Positions 1-11,194 of a stretch of 64,000 nucleotides of DNA are shown here, in pieces (the stretch's first letter is position 1; every line of letters begins with the position of its first letter). This DNA comes from Pseudoips prasinana. Taxonomy: Eukaryota; Arthropoda; Insecta; Lepidoptera; Nolidae. Location of the stretch: positions 8,753,201-8,817,200 of the forward strand of contig OX621257.1 in the NCBI GenBank assembly GCA_951640165.1, written 5' to 3'. The position numbers were made by a program, and so were the translations under genes. The notes under the pieces were generated by a model. The model was not told where the DNA came from. It did no database searches and was given only the letters and a program-made list of their open reading frames with translations.

Positions 1-636
1 CAAAATGGAAAACAGTTTTGCCAATCTAACAACAGCAAAAAAAACAAAAATTTGAATTTGGAACCATAAACAAATCATCCATTCCCGATACTTTTTTGAC
101 TGAATGTACGAATAATTTTGTCTTCAGATTTTAATATAATAATTTGATTTTGTCTACATCTGTTAATAACGTGGACCCAATTTCTTAGGTAGCAGTTGGA
201 TAGATATCACCCTGATCGTTCAGGCCTATAACATTCCGAACGGCAGAGCAGAACAATTGCTTACACCACTGTATCCGAGCAATATGGCTGTACATGTCTC
301 TGTGTGAGTGACATAATTAGGGTCGTGCCTCACCATGCGTTAGGCAGCGGCTGACTCAACGTTATAGGACAATATGTACGATAGTATTTGTGTCGAACCT
401 GTCATCGTTTTCTTATAACAGGAACCAGCGTTTTCTGTCTTTTAAGGAAATGTTTAACTAACTAGAAAAAAGGTTGAGGTACGTATTTTTCTATGTATGT
501 ATATTGCATACACAACATTATTTACTGGTATTAATAAGACTAACTTTTATTGTTATTTTCGCGACTTAAATACCTGTAAATGATGCTGTATAATTATGAT
601 ACACGAAGGTTTATAAGTGCGTGTATAGTTAGCATA
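1..636. other. AT-rich DNA, no gene seen
   Basis: No open frame with recognisable protein features, no splice-bounded exon and no repeat family I recognise. It could be intronic or intergenic DNA upstream of the Osiris exons. Confidence 0.5.
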
Positions 637-1033
637 TACAACATGTAACGTAATTAACGCACACCCTCGGACACCCCAATTAGAATATTATATTGTAATC
701 ATAATACATACACTGAATTTTTAATTCAACATGTATATGCATTGTTATTTACTTAATTAGTTTCTTGTAATAAAGTTTATTTTTCTTTATTTTGTATTGA
801 ATGATGGAATTTGTATGAATACAAATAAAACTGCGATTTTAAATGTCTTATTACTTTGACTTACGGTCCATTTCAATTTGTTTTGACTGTACAGGGTTAA
901 TATGACAATAATTTCCGTAGTTTTAATTACTTTGGAAAAAAATTACCTATATTAAAAATGATATGAATCGATTCAGTAAACGATTCTGATCAAACTATTT
1001 TCAGGATGTGCGTTAATTAAGTTACATGTTGTA
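637..1033. mobile_element. TA-flanked MITE, family M1 (complete copy)
   Basis: A 397-bp AT-rich element without coding capacity. Its ends are inverted repeats of about 30 bp starting TACAACATGTAAC and containing TTAACGCACA. TA dinucleotides flank both ends (635-636 and 1034-1035), as expected for a non-autonomous Tc1/mariner-type element. Two other copies are at 21080-21754 (with an insertion) and 22308-22605 (left end missing). All three preserve the outer TATACAAC/GTTGTATA context. The superfamily is inferred from the TA flanks only. Confidence 0.75.
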
Positions 1034-1180
1034 TAGTATGTTTAGCGGTTTCTCTGAAATTTTGAAAGGAATTATATAACAGTTTCGTAACTTTATTCGT
1101 GGAAATTTAGCTGAAATCGGATATTAATCTCTGAAATCTTGGAATACTTTCATTACATATTGTGTGTGTCGTAGTATAAC

Positions 1181-1271
1181 GATATGTAGGTAGTATATCA
1201 GTTATCTGGTGTCCATAGTACAAGTTCTGCTTAGTTTGGGATCAGATCGACGACCATCTGATCCCAAACTA
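1181..1271 (+). repeat. SINE-A 3' fragment ending in a fold-back
   Basis: The left part matches the 3' half of the SINE-A family (ATCAGTTATCTGG, then CATAGTACAAG, then CTTAGTTTGGGATCAGAT). At 1232-1271 the last 16 bases are repeated as a perfect inverted copy around an 8-base centre. The tRNA-like head is absent. Confidence 0.7.
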
Positions 1272-1576
1272 CCAAATTACTGTTAATTATGAAATTAACA
1301 GTAAAAAATGTTGCAGTCACATAATATTTTGAACAGTTAATTATGAAAATTACAGAAGAAAAATCACATAAACACATGAAAGGTATTAAGCATAAAAAAA
1401 TAACATTTAATTTAAATTTTAACGTTATTTAACTGGATCGAGTAATAAGTACAAAAATTGCTGACCAGCCAAATAATTTAATAAATTGAGATGTTATTGA
1501 ATTACCTTAAAAAAAATGTATTATCGACCAACCCAGCTTCAAACGGGTCGTTAAATGAAAGATAAAGGTTGAACTA

Positions 1577-1619
1577 GACCGACGAACTTGGATTCATAAC
1601 GAATCCAAGTTCGTCGGTC
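1577..1619. repeat. Perfect 19-bp hairpin
   Basis: Two arms of 19 bases (1577-1595 and 1601-1619) are exact reverse complements around a 5-base loop ATAAC. A perfect stem with a tiny loop looks more like a palindromic mobile-element remnant than a microRNA precursor. Confidence 0.7.
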
Positions 1620-2156
1620 GGTGTTAGTAAATCGCACCAGAAAATTAGTAACATTACTCATATATTACTGTTCTGAGTTTAGTTCAACTTCATTTTACCT
1701 AATACTTACCGTTAACCAAGGAGGCTTTCGGTGGGATCGAGCCGTCTAGTAATCTACGCACCCCATTCAGAGTTCTAACCTCGGGTCTGAGCGGTTACAG
1801 ATTTGTTGTTTTTGGGATATTTCAATGTCATTTAGTTGTACTATGTGTCCAAGGAATTCGAGGTATAGATTTTTATGTGCCCGTGTGTCTTTTTTCATAA
1901 TTAAAACGGACGCTAGGAACCATTAGTTGCATTGCGTAGGTACTCTGGTAATATTCCACGGTATAGCGTAACAAACGGAAGAATGGGTACTTTGAGAAAT
2001 CACACTTGGCTAGTCGAAATGGATATAAAACTACCCTTAGAAGAAGAAGTATATAAGTTATGATATAAGTTATCTTTACTAACCACCTAATTTATGCAAT
2101 TACTAACACAATACATTTAATTTTATATTATTATAGTTTTAGTGTCCGTTCCTTAT
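1620..2156. other. No gene or known repeat recognised
   Basis: AT-rich sequence with no long open frame. The moderately GC-rich stretch at 1715-1800 was checked on both strands and does not resemble an Osiris exon or a known repeat. Confidence 0.4.
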
Positions 2157-3434
2157 TATAATAATAATATCTGGGGACAATGTCACACAGATCATCCTAG
2201 CCCCAAACTAAGCAAAGCTTGTACTATGGGTACCAGGCGACGACACATATCTATATAAATAAAAAGAGAAGTCCTGACTGACTGACTGACTCATCAACGC
2301 CCAGCCTAAACCCTTAGCCCTAGAAAGCTGAAATTTTGCACAGATGTTTTCTTTATAATGTAGACGAGGAATAAGGAAGGATTTTTTGAAATTCAACCCC
2401 TAAGTGGGTAAAACGGGGGTGCCAAGTTAGTATGAAACTTTGCCGTTTTTGAAGTTAGAGGCATGAAAGTTGGTATTTGGCCTTGCAGTTAAAAATAAAA
2501 AATATGTGTTTCAGGATTTTTGGAAATTTCACCCCCAAGGGCGAAAAATAGGGGATGTAAGTTTGTACGAAAAAAGTGACAATTTTTAAGTTAAACCCAT
2601 GAAAATTAGCATTTGGCCTTTTAGTTAAAAATAAAAAATATATATTTCTGGATTTTTGGAAATTCCAGCCCCAAGAACGTAAAATATGGGGTGTAAGTTT
2701 CAATGTAAACTGGGACTCGAAGTTAAACGCATGAAAATAGTTATTTGGCAATTCAGTTAAAAATAAAAATATGTATTTCAAGATTTTTGGGAATTCGAGC
2801 CCTTTAGGGTGAAAATAGGGGATGTAAGTTCGTTTAAAAAATTCGACATTTTTGAACTTAAACCCATGAAAATTGGTATTTGACCTTTCAGTTAAAACTA
2901 TAAAATATATATTTCAGGATTTTTGAAAATTCCACCCGAAGGTCATAAAATAGGGGATGTAAGTTTGTATGAAAAATGCGATATTTTTGAAGTTAAACGC
3001 ATGAAAATGAGTATTTGGCCTTTCTGTTAAAAATATAAAGCATTTATTTCAGGATTTTTGGAAATTACACCCCCAAGGGCGGAAAATAGGGGATATAATT
3101 TTATACTGCCTGACTGACATATCAACGCACAGTCTAAACGGTTGGAGTTAGGGACTTTAATTTTGACAGTAGTTACCTTTTATGACGTAGGCATCCACTG
3201 AAGAAGGGTTCTTGAAAACCCATAAGGGAGTAAAGTAAGGGATGAAAGATTTTAATTTTCATGTTAAAGGTTTTAGTATATAGACTTGAAGTTAAAATTA
3301 AAATATATATTTCAGGACTTTTTAAATTCCACCCCCAAGGGCGTAAAATTGGGGATGTAAGCTTATATGAAAAAAGTGCCAACAAGTTTTAAGTTAAACG
3401 CATGAAAATTGATATTTAGCATAACAGTTAAAAA

Positions 3435-3576
3435 TTAACACCATTATTTAAAAACGAAGTCTAAAGTTAAACTGCAGTTGAACTATGGATCAAGCAATCT
3501 CATTGGATGGTTTTCGACTAAACCAAGGATCAACTGCAGTTTAACTTTAGACTTCGTTTTTAAATAAGGGTGTTAA
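3435..3576. mobile_element. TTAA-bounded palindromic MITE inside the Helitron
   Basis: Arms of about 47 bp (starting CACC and running through TTTAAAAACGAAGTC) are inverted with one mismatch, around a centre of about 45 bp. TTAA stands at both outer edges (3435-3438 and 3573-3576). Removing the segment restores a Helitron repeat unit (CAGTTAAAAA joined to AGTATATGTTTCAGG). TTAA target sites are typical of piggyBac-type transposition, so this may be a piggyBac MITE; the superfamily is an inference. Confidence 0.75.
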
Positions 3577-4145
3577 AGTATATGTTTCAGGATTTCCGAG
3601 AATTCTACCACCAAGGGTGACAAATAGGGGATGTTTGTATGAAAAATGTGACATTTTTTAAGGTATACGCATGAAAATTGGTATTTGGCCTTTCATTTAA
3701 ACATTATAAATATTAATCAGGACTTTTGGAAATTCCACCCCTAAAGACGACTAAAATAGGGAATGTAAGTTTGTATGAAAATCTGTTTTTTTTTAAGTTA
3801 AAAGCATGTAAATTGGTATTTCAGTTAAAAATAAAGCAATCAAGGGAATAATTTGTTGTTAAAAAAAGGTAATCATAACTGATTCAATAGGTCAACACCA
3901 AAAATTTACGCCAACTTAAATTATAGAGAAATTCGTTCCTTATTGCTTAAAATGTCGTGTTTGTTGTCGTCTAAGTAAAGATTTAGCGTTATAAAAGATT
4001 TTTTACTTCTTTTTTTGGTATTTTTTATAACATATTAAAAAAAAAACGTCAATATTATCAAATTGGGATAAAAAAGTAATTTACCCAAAATTCGAGTTAG
4101 CGTAGTACCTATAAATTGTTCGTGTCGAGATGATCGCACCCAAAA

Positions 4146-4191
4146 AATATCGTCTTAATTTTACTGAGATCAGTAAAATTAAGACGATATT
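4146..4191. repeat. Perfect 22-bp-arm palindrome
   Basis: AATATCGTCTTAATTTTACT at the left is exactly mirrored at the right around a 2-base centre, inside the Helitron. Such a structure would extrude as a cruciform or hairpin. No coding function is suggested. Confidence 0.75.
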
Positions 4192-4949
4192 CACAATTTT
4201 GTAACTAGATGGCGTTTATATCGTTTCAGATCGCAGAACTCATTTGACATATCGGTTAAAATAAATAAATGCTTGAAGTAAAAGGTAGTCCAAAACTGAA
4301 TCAAAAGATGATCGCCTAAGTCTTACCCAAAATATATGCCCACATCTTAATTTTACCGCTTTACAAGTTTATATTTTTGTTTGTAGATGGTGTAATCATC
4401 GTTTTAGATCGCGCCATGGTTTCGTTCACAAAATGTGATATTAGACCTATCGATGCCGTGGTCGCGACCTAATCTAATGGGAGTTACCTTTGTGATTAAT
4501 GCATCGTTGATTATTATATTACTTTATTTGACTTACTGACTTTACTTAAGGACAGTTGATATGTATTATTTGATGTTTTTGGGTTTATGATATCGGGTGT
4601 TTTTTTTAAATAACAGTAGCAAAGTAGTCTTTAGTTTATTTCTTAGCTAGGTTATTTATAGGTAAGGTTTTCTTAAATTTATATTGCTTATTTCTTTTAA
4701 AAGTTGTATTTTTTAGATTAAGCTAGAAGTAAGTAGTTACATTGGTAATCATTCAAAATTGTCGCGGACGAAGTCGCGGGCACCAGCTAGTACTTATATA
4801 GATAGATAAATACTTATATACATAGAAAACATCCATGACTCAGAAACAAATAGTCGTGCTCACCACACAAATATTTGCACTTACCGGGATTCGGACCCAG
4901 GACCACCAGCTTTGTATGCAGGATCACTACCAACTAGGCTACGGCGAGA

Positions 4950-5117
4950 AATACTTGCTTGTATTTCTCAATAATAAGTGAATTGTTTTTTTTTTTATTG
5001 AGAAATAAATGTCTTAAACCCTAGCTATACACACAAAACAATTACCATCGAAATAATTGTAAATATTTACAACTATTTATGTGATTTGTCCAGAAAGAGC
5101 CTTGAGTTCTGCAGTAC
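4950..5117. other. AT-rich spacer, nothing recognised
   Basis: Short AT-rich stretch between the SINE-B head and a degraded LINE-type repeat. It contains a poly-T run near 4987 and no coding signal. Confidence 0.4.
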
Positions 5118-5350
5118 AGGTCGCGACCTAGTTCAGACTTCGGACTCTCACAAGGACCGACTTATAGTAACGATAACTGATAACTAGATCCTTTTTGAAA
5201 ATGCCTTGTACTTAATTACTTATCGTATGGGCAGTGGTTACTCTAGTGTCAGAGTTGTTCAAGCCGCCTATTAGTACTCTGGCATGGCTTAACGACTGTT
5301 GTCTAATGGCTACGGACAGCTTAACGTGCCCTCCGAAAAACGGAGACGCT
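5118..5350 (-). repeat. Degraded dispersed repeat E (LINE-tail type)
   Basis: In reverse orientation it carries the landmarks CTCCGT..TTCGGAGGGCACGTTAA, the CATG(T/C)CAGAG region and GGCGGCTTGAACAACTCTGACAC. The same order occurs at 18855-19078 and 22740-22950 on the + strand. It is non-coding and 5'-truncated, as LINE tails usually are. The parent element cannot be named from this alone. Confidence 0.65.
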
Positions 5351-5680
5351 TAGAAATTAAACCAATAAATAAGTCCTCGTAAGTATAAATTGAGATTTAA
5401 TTTAATTAAATAAAATATTACTTACTGCAAATGGCTTGTAAATAAATGGTCAATGATAAATTTTCTGGAAAGCAATTACCGGTATCTTTATCAAATCGTA
5501 AATTAAGATGTCACAGCTGTTTCTTGTTTAATCTTTAGTTAATCAGCTTATTTATTAAACATTAATTTAACAGATTACCCTGATAACAACTTTTGGAGGA
5601 ATTGTTGAAAATCCCAACCTATTAATAGAATAGAATTTTTAACAGTGCCCTACGGGAACCTACTATACTAAGTACTTTTG
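5351..5680. other. AT-rich, nothing recognised
   Basis: No coding frame or repeat signature was seen here. Confidence 0.4.
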
Positions 5681-6060
5681 ACTGCCTCGTTGGTCTAGCG
5701 GTAGCGTGTTCACCCGCAGATAACTAGGTCCTGGGTTCAAATCCCGGGTCGGGCCAAAAAGAGATTCTGGGATTTTTCTGTAAAAAGAATAATTTATCAG
5801 CATCTACCCGAAGTCTGGGAGTTGGCGGTATTATAACCCCATACCGAGGAGAGCATGTAAAGCCGTCGGTCCTGTACCTGACCTCTTTCCGGTCGTGTCG
5901 CTAGGCGTCTCATCGGATCATTAGAGTGATGGAATAGAAAGTGCTTCTGTGTTTGCGCACACACTTGAGCACTATAATATGTTCCGCGCAGATGGCTAAT
6001 CACTGTTGAGACTGGCAGCCGTGGCCGAAATTCAGCTAGGAAGACATCATTTTATTACTG
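5681..6060 (+). mobile_element. SINE-C, full-length copy
   Basis: The head resembles a tRNA with a polymerase III A-box-like TGGTCTAGCGG and B-box GGTTCAAATCC inside CCTGGGTTCAAATCCCGGG. It is followed by a family-specific body (CCGAAGTCTGGGAGTTGGCG, then CTGACCTCTTTCCGGTCGTG, then GCGCACACACTTGAGCACT) and a tail GGCCGAAATTCAGCTAGGA leading into a T-rich end. Other copies: 36702-36998 and 43070-43435 (+), and 35790-36152 (-). The tRNA-like part is a SINE head, not a tRNA gene. Confidence 0.85.
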
Positions 6061-6070
6061 TACTTAGTAC

Positions 6071-7062
6071 TTAACCCGGCGAGCATGAGGTGAAAAAAAG
6101 TTACTTCAAGAATGTGTCAGGGTGTGACATACCCTTATCTTAATGTACTGTAAAATAATTCTTATTATATATTTTTGAATTTTTTTGATTAATTTTGTTT
6201 TATTATGAATTAATTAGTGAATTTAAATGAAAGAAGCTCCATATAAAATAATAATTATTTATTCATTTGCGTTTTTCTTATACTCTAATAATTATAGGTA
6301 CAAATATTGGGTTTTACAAAAATTCAAAATTAAACAAAAATATTTATCTTTGGAATGTAAATCAAATTAAAACTGAAAGATAATGAGATCCTTCTCGTAA
6401 TTTAACATGTTATTATTTTTTAAATTGAAAATCAGTACTGTTGACATACTGACGATTGTTGAGCACAATTTTCGCAAATAAATTTTGCATGCAAGAATTT
6501 TTGCAATGCTTGTGCCAAGCCCATATGTTTGACTTGGCACAAGCATTGCAAGAATGTTTGGTTTTTCTATCCTTCTTATATGGAAAATTCTGGCATCTGA
6601 CATATCGTCCGGATACATTTGCATGTCTAGGTGAGGGCTCACCGAGCAAATAATAATTTCATGTTTAATAAATAAACTAATAACGAAACCATATAATATA
6701 ATAAGAAAAATAATTAAATGCACAACACAAACAGGTAGTAACACAACAAGTAACAAAAACAAACAAACAACAAAGTCAACAAACAAAAACGAATAAAACA
6801 GTTAAAATATATGATTACATCATTACGTAAAAAAAATTACGTCAGAAATGAGGCAGGGTATAACATGCCGGAGACAAGTTAGCGCACGTATATTCCGGCT
6901 GGTAATTTGCGCCACACTGCGATCATGCCACTACCCCGTCCCGTACACCTCTGCCTTCAGGTACTGAGCGAGCTAGTGCCACCAGACGAGGATTTTGAAT
7001 GATACACTACTTTTAAATTTTAACAGGGTGTGAGATACCCTGCCTCATGCTCGCCGGGTTAG
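6071..7062. mobile_element. piggyBac-like non-autonomous element
   Basis: The ends are inverted repeats beginning CCCGGCGAGCATGAGG (6075 onward and, reversed, up to 7058). They are bounded by TTAA on the left (6071-6074) and TTAG, one base off TTAA, on the right. TTAA-CCC termini are the signature of piggyBac elements. A subterminal repeat of the type CAGGGTGTGAGATACCCT appears near both ends. No transposase frame is present; the longest open frames are AT-rich and unrecognised. A 19-bp perfect hairpin (6501-6519 with 6533-6551, motif TTGCAATGCTTGTGCCAAG) lies inside. Confidence 0.75.
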
Positions 7063-7170
7063 TATTAGATATGTAAGTATGTATGTTAAGATCTGATGTT
7101 TGTTAGGCATTAACACATCTGAAACACCTAAATGAACTGGAATGAAATTTGAAATACTGGATGAACAGAT

Positions 7171-7435
7171 GACGAGCCTGTTGACGTGGTCGGAAAATAC
7201 TTGCTTTTCACGCCGGAGGTCGTGGGTTCGATTCCCACTCAGGACAGATATTTGTGTGCATGAACATGTATGTTTGTCCTGAGCCTGGGTGTAATTATCT
7301 ATATAAGTATGTATTTACAAAAAAGTTGTAGGTATATGTAGTATGTCAGTTATCTGGTTTCCATAGTACAAGCTCTGCTTAGTTTGGGATCAGATGGCCG
7401 TGTGTGAATAATCAGTCCCAGGATATATATTTTAA
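7171..7435 (+). mobile_element. SINE-A, full-length copy
   Basis: The tRNA-like head has B-box GGTTCGATTCC within GGTCGTGGGTTCGATTCCCA. It is followed by GACAGATATTTGTGTGCATG, TGTCCTGAG, the TATATAAGTATGTATTTACA segment and the tail CATAGTACAAGCTCTGCTT with CCCAGGATAT. SINE-A shares this 3' part with SINE-B, although their tRNA-like heads differ. Confidence 0.85.
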
Positions 7436-8899
7436 CAGTGCCCATTGTACCTGCCCGTATTGCTTGTAGCACATGACACACTGCTTGAATAGCACCAACC
7501 AAGCTATTAAAGTGATCTGTTGATCTCAGGAATACTAGAAGGGTTGAATATATAATAAAACCACATCTAGTACTTGAACTGTTGGTATATTGGACTGACT
7601 GTTGTAGCTCTCCGATCTCCGATAGTTCTCACATGGCTACAAAATTGTCATGACCTAGGTGTGCGCTGTGAACGAAACCATATCGCCATCTATTTCAGCA
7701 CTAATGCCACCTAGTGATACAGTGTGAAATTTATGTAAATATTTTCGTATCAATAGCAGTATTGGTCGTAAACAGCGCTCATTACCGACACATTATCAGA
7801 TTAGACGAGTTCTGAAGCGCACTAAGTAAGGATCGGGTTAGTCTTATAGCGATTTTATGTCAAGTTCGATTATGGCAGTATCGGATATATTTTTCGCTAA
7901 AACAATAGCAGTACTTAATATTAGTAATGGGAAAGTTTGTACACATTCAGCCTATTTCATGTCTTTTACTTTCTTACGTCTAGTTTCGACTAAAATGGCC
8001 TCTGTCAAAAGAAGAAGTACACTTTATTGCATAAGGAATATACAAAATACAAAAATTTATGCTAAAGTCAATATCACTTTCTATAACATACCGTGTCTAA
8101 TCTTAAGAAAGACCATTACAGCGTTTGCCAATAAAATTATATTTAGGGCTATTTTTGGGACAGAAAAATTGTAATGAAAATACACGTTACTCGTCAATTT
8201 AGCAATTTCAAGTGTAAATTAATATTCTATTTGCTAGTTCTATAGATGATATAATAAAATATAAGTAAAAATCTTTTATTCTCAGACGCCATGGCAACAT
8301 GAAAATATAAGGCGTTAAATTTTATTAAAATACTAATGATATTGTAAGGTCTCGTCATAGCTATTAAATATAGAAATGACAAGCATAATCTAATCTCTCT
8401 CAGACAAAAAAATATTAGACGAAAATAATATTTGAAAGGTTGTCTTTAGATTTTATATCTATAATTCAAAATGAGATCTCAAATACGTTTTATTTATTGA
8501 TGGAGAAATTATTTGTCAAACATATTTTGAGTATTCTTAATAATAAAATGTACTGTGCCCAAGGGGAAAAATATATAAAGCCACTTTCGTGATTTTGATT
8601 ATTGCTGCTCAGTTATCGTTTCTTACTAGTGAATTAAACTAAAACTTTGTATCATAATATACAAAGATTTAGTACATTTAGTCCGAAACAATTCTACATT
8701 TTTTTATATGAATTATTTTTAAATGTAGTTTTTGAGTTCAATAATTATTGATTATTTTACATAACCCCTGGAGGGAAGCTGGAGGGGCTCTGGTATACAT
8801 AAGTGTGGCCCACCACACAGTGTTTGATGGAACAAAAAAAATCAAAGGAGATGGACTTTTCATGCCACTGTCACCCTTTGTTAATACGCAAAGACGCGT
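7436..8899. other. No gene recognised
   Basis: A 105-residue frame at 7857-8174 has no recognisable domain, no splice context and composition like its AT-rich surroundings, so it is not called. The rest is AT-rich with a GC-richer patch at 8763-8880 that I do not recognise. Confidence 0.4.
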
Positions 8900-9520
8900 G
8901 AGTTAAGGACCCCCAACCGACTAATGTCATCTTTGTCAGCATTAGTTGCTAGAATGTCAGCTTTGTCAGCCAGTTACCACATTAGTTGCTTGAATGTTCG
9001 TTGACAAGCTCAGCAATTATTTTTTTTATTGTTTTTTATTTATTCATTTAGGCAAAAACAGTCTTATGTAAATATTGTTACGAATAGAAATACAAACAGA
9101 CCTAATAAGCCATATTATGACACAAACATTAATTACGTATGCAAACTAAAATGACGGACAAAAGATAAGATAAAATAAAGTTAATCCTTACACAATTATC
9201 AAGAATATTGAAACTGTATAAACATTTTTTTTAGATGTATACATAATTCATATATATATATATATCCGTATATCGACATCCGTACATACATACTATATTG
9301 TATTAATATTATTATTTTATTTTGATTACACACTAAGTTCCCTTTATTTAGGATACTCGTCACATGTTTAATAACGTGGAATTAGCATTTGTCATCACCC
9401 TGATATCGTTCCAGTGAACGCTAGACATAGAGGGAGAACCAGAGGTTTCTAAAACGCTGTCATTTGGAAAGGTTTGCCGTAGTTACCGCGCTTGGTTTGC
9501 GAATTGGTGACCACAGTAAT

Positions 9521-9538
9521 AATAATAATAATAATAAA
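9521..9538. repeat. (AAT)n microsatellite at the LINE 3' end
   Basis: Trinucleotide run at the downstream side of the minus-strand LINE remnant. It may mark the LINE 3' tail. Confidence 0.55.
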
Positions 9539-9747
9539 TAAAAATGTTTTTATTCATCTCCACAAATTACACATTATGTACGAGGACAATCTTAAAGTTA
9601 AATATACAAGTTGACTATTTCGTAAATGTAATTTGTGGGAGATCTGGAGTCTAAACTAAGCCTAGGCCTGTACTATAGAACTCCAGGCCCCCCATCACAT
9701 AATATTTTATGTAAAATTATAAGTCAGCGGGTAGATACATGTTAAAT

Positions 9748-9805
9748 GTGTGTGTGTGTGTGTGGTGTATGTGGTGTGTGAGGGTGTGTGTGTGTGTGTG
9801 TGTGA
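9748..9805. repeat. (TG)n microsatellite
   Basis: Imperfect TG/GTG dinucleotide run. The open frame crossing it is a by-product of the repeat. Confidence 0.85.
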
Positions 9806-9874
9806 ATGTTTCAATATACGTGCTATGCATGCTATATTTATATATATACGTATATATATTATATAAGCATAAAA

Positions 9875-10984
9875 CTACCTTACCACTTCAATTATTTTCT
9901 CAGTTTCGTAATAATTTAATCTTAATAGCCATTGTTTTATTTTATTTTTACATTCATTTTTATTGCAGTTAGACATAGAAATTATCTTATTTAGTTTATT
10001 AAATAGCATATTTCCTCTGTAAGGGAAAAATCTTTGTGCAAAAAGAGTGTTTACATAGATGGACTCACATATAGCATAGTTTCTTCTTGTGGTGGCTATG
10101 CGTTGTTTTCTTTCCGTCGATATGTTAGGAAGTTTAAGTAGAACGGTAAGTAATATGTAGAGTTGTCGTACTGAGAGCACTTGCGATTCTTCGTACAGTT
10201 TAGTGGTAGGGTATAAACGAGGCTTAGAAAAGCTTACTTTTAAGATAAGTCTTTGAGCTCTTTCGAGTGTTATCAGTTTAGTTTTGCAGGCGCCACCCCA
10301 TGTAGTGATGCAATAACTTAGAACGGATTGTACCAAAGCCTCGTATACCAACCGTATAGTTTGCTTCTCCGCTACACCACGAAGCTCCCTAAAAATGTAG
10401 GTAAGTTTACGAATTCGCTGTGATAGAGAGTGTATATGGTTTTCAAATGTTAAGTTAGCATCTATTTCCATTCCAAGATATTTTATGCATTTAATTGGTT
10501 TTATGACCGTACAGTTGCATTTGGGGGATGGAGGAAAGTTACATTTATGTGCAATTATGTTTGAGGTTAGGTTATTTACGTCCGTACGGTTATGAATAGA
10601 GAAAATAATATAATTCGTTTTATCTTCGTTTATAGTGAGACAATTTGTGGAAAGCCAGTGACATACTGTGCTGAAACCTTCCTGTGCCAGCTCAAACAGT
10701 TCGTTATATGAGTCTGAGAAGAATGTAAGGGCAGTATCGTCTGCATACGCGGAAATACGACAGTTTTTAATTTTTAGGGAGCAGAGTTCATTGATGTAGC
10801 AGAGAAACAACGTAGGCCCTAATACGCTGCCTTGTGGCACTCCAAATTCTATTGATGCTTTGTCACTAATATGATCTCCAATTTTTACGTATTGGCTTCT
10901 ATTTTGTAAATAATCTGTAGTAGTAAGGTGGTAGTTAGTACACAGGAGGCGCAGTTGCCCAACTATCTGATTTAACCTCGCTTT
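9875..10984 (-). pseudogene. 5'-truncated LINE reverse transcriptase (jockey/CR1-like)
   Basis: The frame is open from 10984 down to the stop at 9875, about 370 codons, and starts in mid-domain without a plausible initiator. It carries reverse-transcriptase motifs in order: YLQNRSQYVKIGD, then FGVPQGSVLGP, then the catalytic SAYADDTAL, then DKTNYIIF and LGMEIDANLTFENHI. The C-terminal thumb-like region includes YCITTWGGACKTKL. The endonuclease, fingers and any ORF1 are missing, so it cannot retrotranspose itself. The YADD core is intact, which suggests fairly recent insertion. Clade assignment is tentative; non-LTR origin is clear. Confidence 0.85.
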
Positions 10985-11194
10985 TTATGACATCCACGGG
11001 ATGATATCAGGGGGCCCTGTTATTATTTCTCACAATAAATAAAATAAAAATAAAAAATATTTATAACAATGAATTTACTAACTTATACTCACAATGAAAT
11101 AGTTAAAAAAAATTACTTTATTTCAACAGCGTTGCAACTAATACAGTCTTATTACTCTGCTATAACTTAATTTTACAATCTTCTTACATTTTTT

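Larger units (their letters stand above)
2250..4790 (+). mobile_element. Non-autonomous Helitron (H1), 2.54 kb
   Basis: It begins TCTATATAAATAAAAAG and ends CAGCTAG, lies exactly between an A and a T, and makes no target duplication, which are the hallmarks of Helitrons. Just before the 3' end is a hairpin-forming segment (CGCGGAC, GAA loop, GTCGCG). The interior is a degenerate tandem array of about 135-bp units, each with a core like TTTCAGGATTTTTGGAAAT followed by CCCCAAGGGCG and ATAGGGGATGTAAGTTTG; about eight units are visible from 2500 to 3800. The 5' motif with repeated CTGACTGA recurs near 3110. No Rep/helicase frame is present. Confidence 0.85.
2157..4949 (-). repeat. SINE-B copy split by a Helitron
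   Basis: The tail half of a SINE-B lies at 2157-2249 and its middle and tRNA-like head at 4791-4949. Read across the insertion, the two parts join without gain or loss when compared with the uninterrupted copy at 22051-22305 (CCAGGCGACGA ... TACTTATATAGATAG). The head has the polymerase III B-box region in reverse orientation (GGATTCGGACCCAGGACC). The clean join dates the Helitron as younger than this SINE. Confidence 0.85.

Noticed and set aside
1577..1619. microRNA precursor
   Set aside because: The stem is perfect with a 5-base loop; animal pre-miRNAs usually have mismatches and longer loops. Small-RNA data would be needed to revive the idea.
3435..3576. Rho-independent-like terminator or regulatory stem
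   Set aside because: Bacterial-type features do not apply, and TTAA flanks plus an intact host repeat unit indicate a MITE.
5681..5757. tRNA gene with A and B boxes
   Set aside because: The same tRNA-like head recurs with a common non-tRNA body and tail at several places, so it is a SINE head. The stems do not form a full cloverleaf by eye.
7857..8174. Small hypothetical gene of 105 codons
   Set aside because: No recognisable motif, AT-driven composition, no relation to the Osiris exons and no promoter or poly(A) context that I can support.
9875..10840. Domesticated host reverse-transcriptase gene
   Set aside because: It starts in mid-domain, lies inside a repeat context and has a LINE-like 3' region, so a truncated retroelement is simpler.
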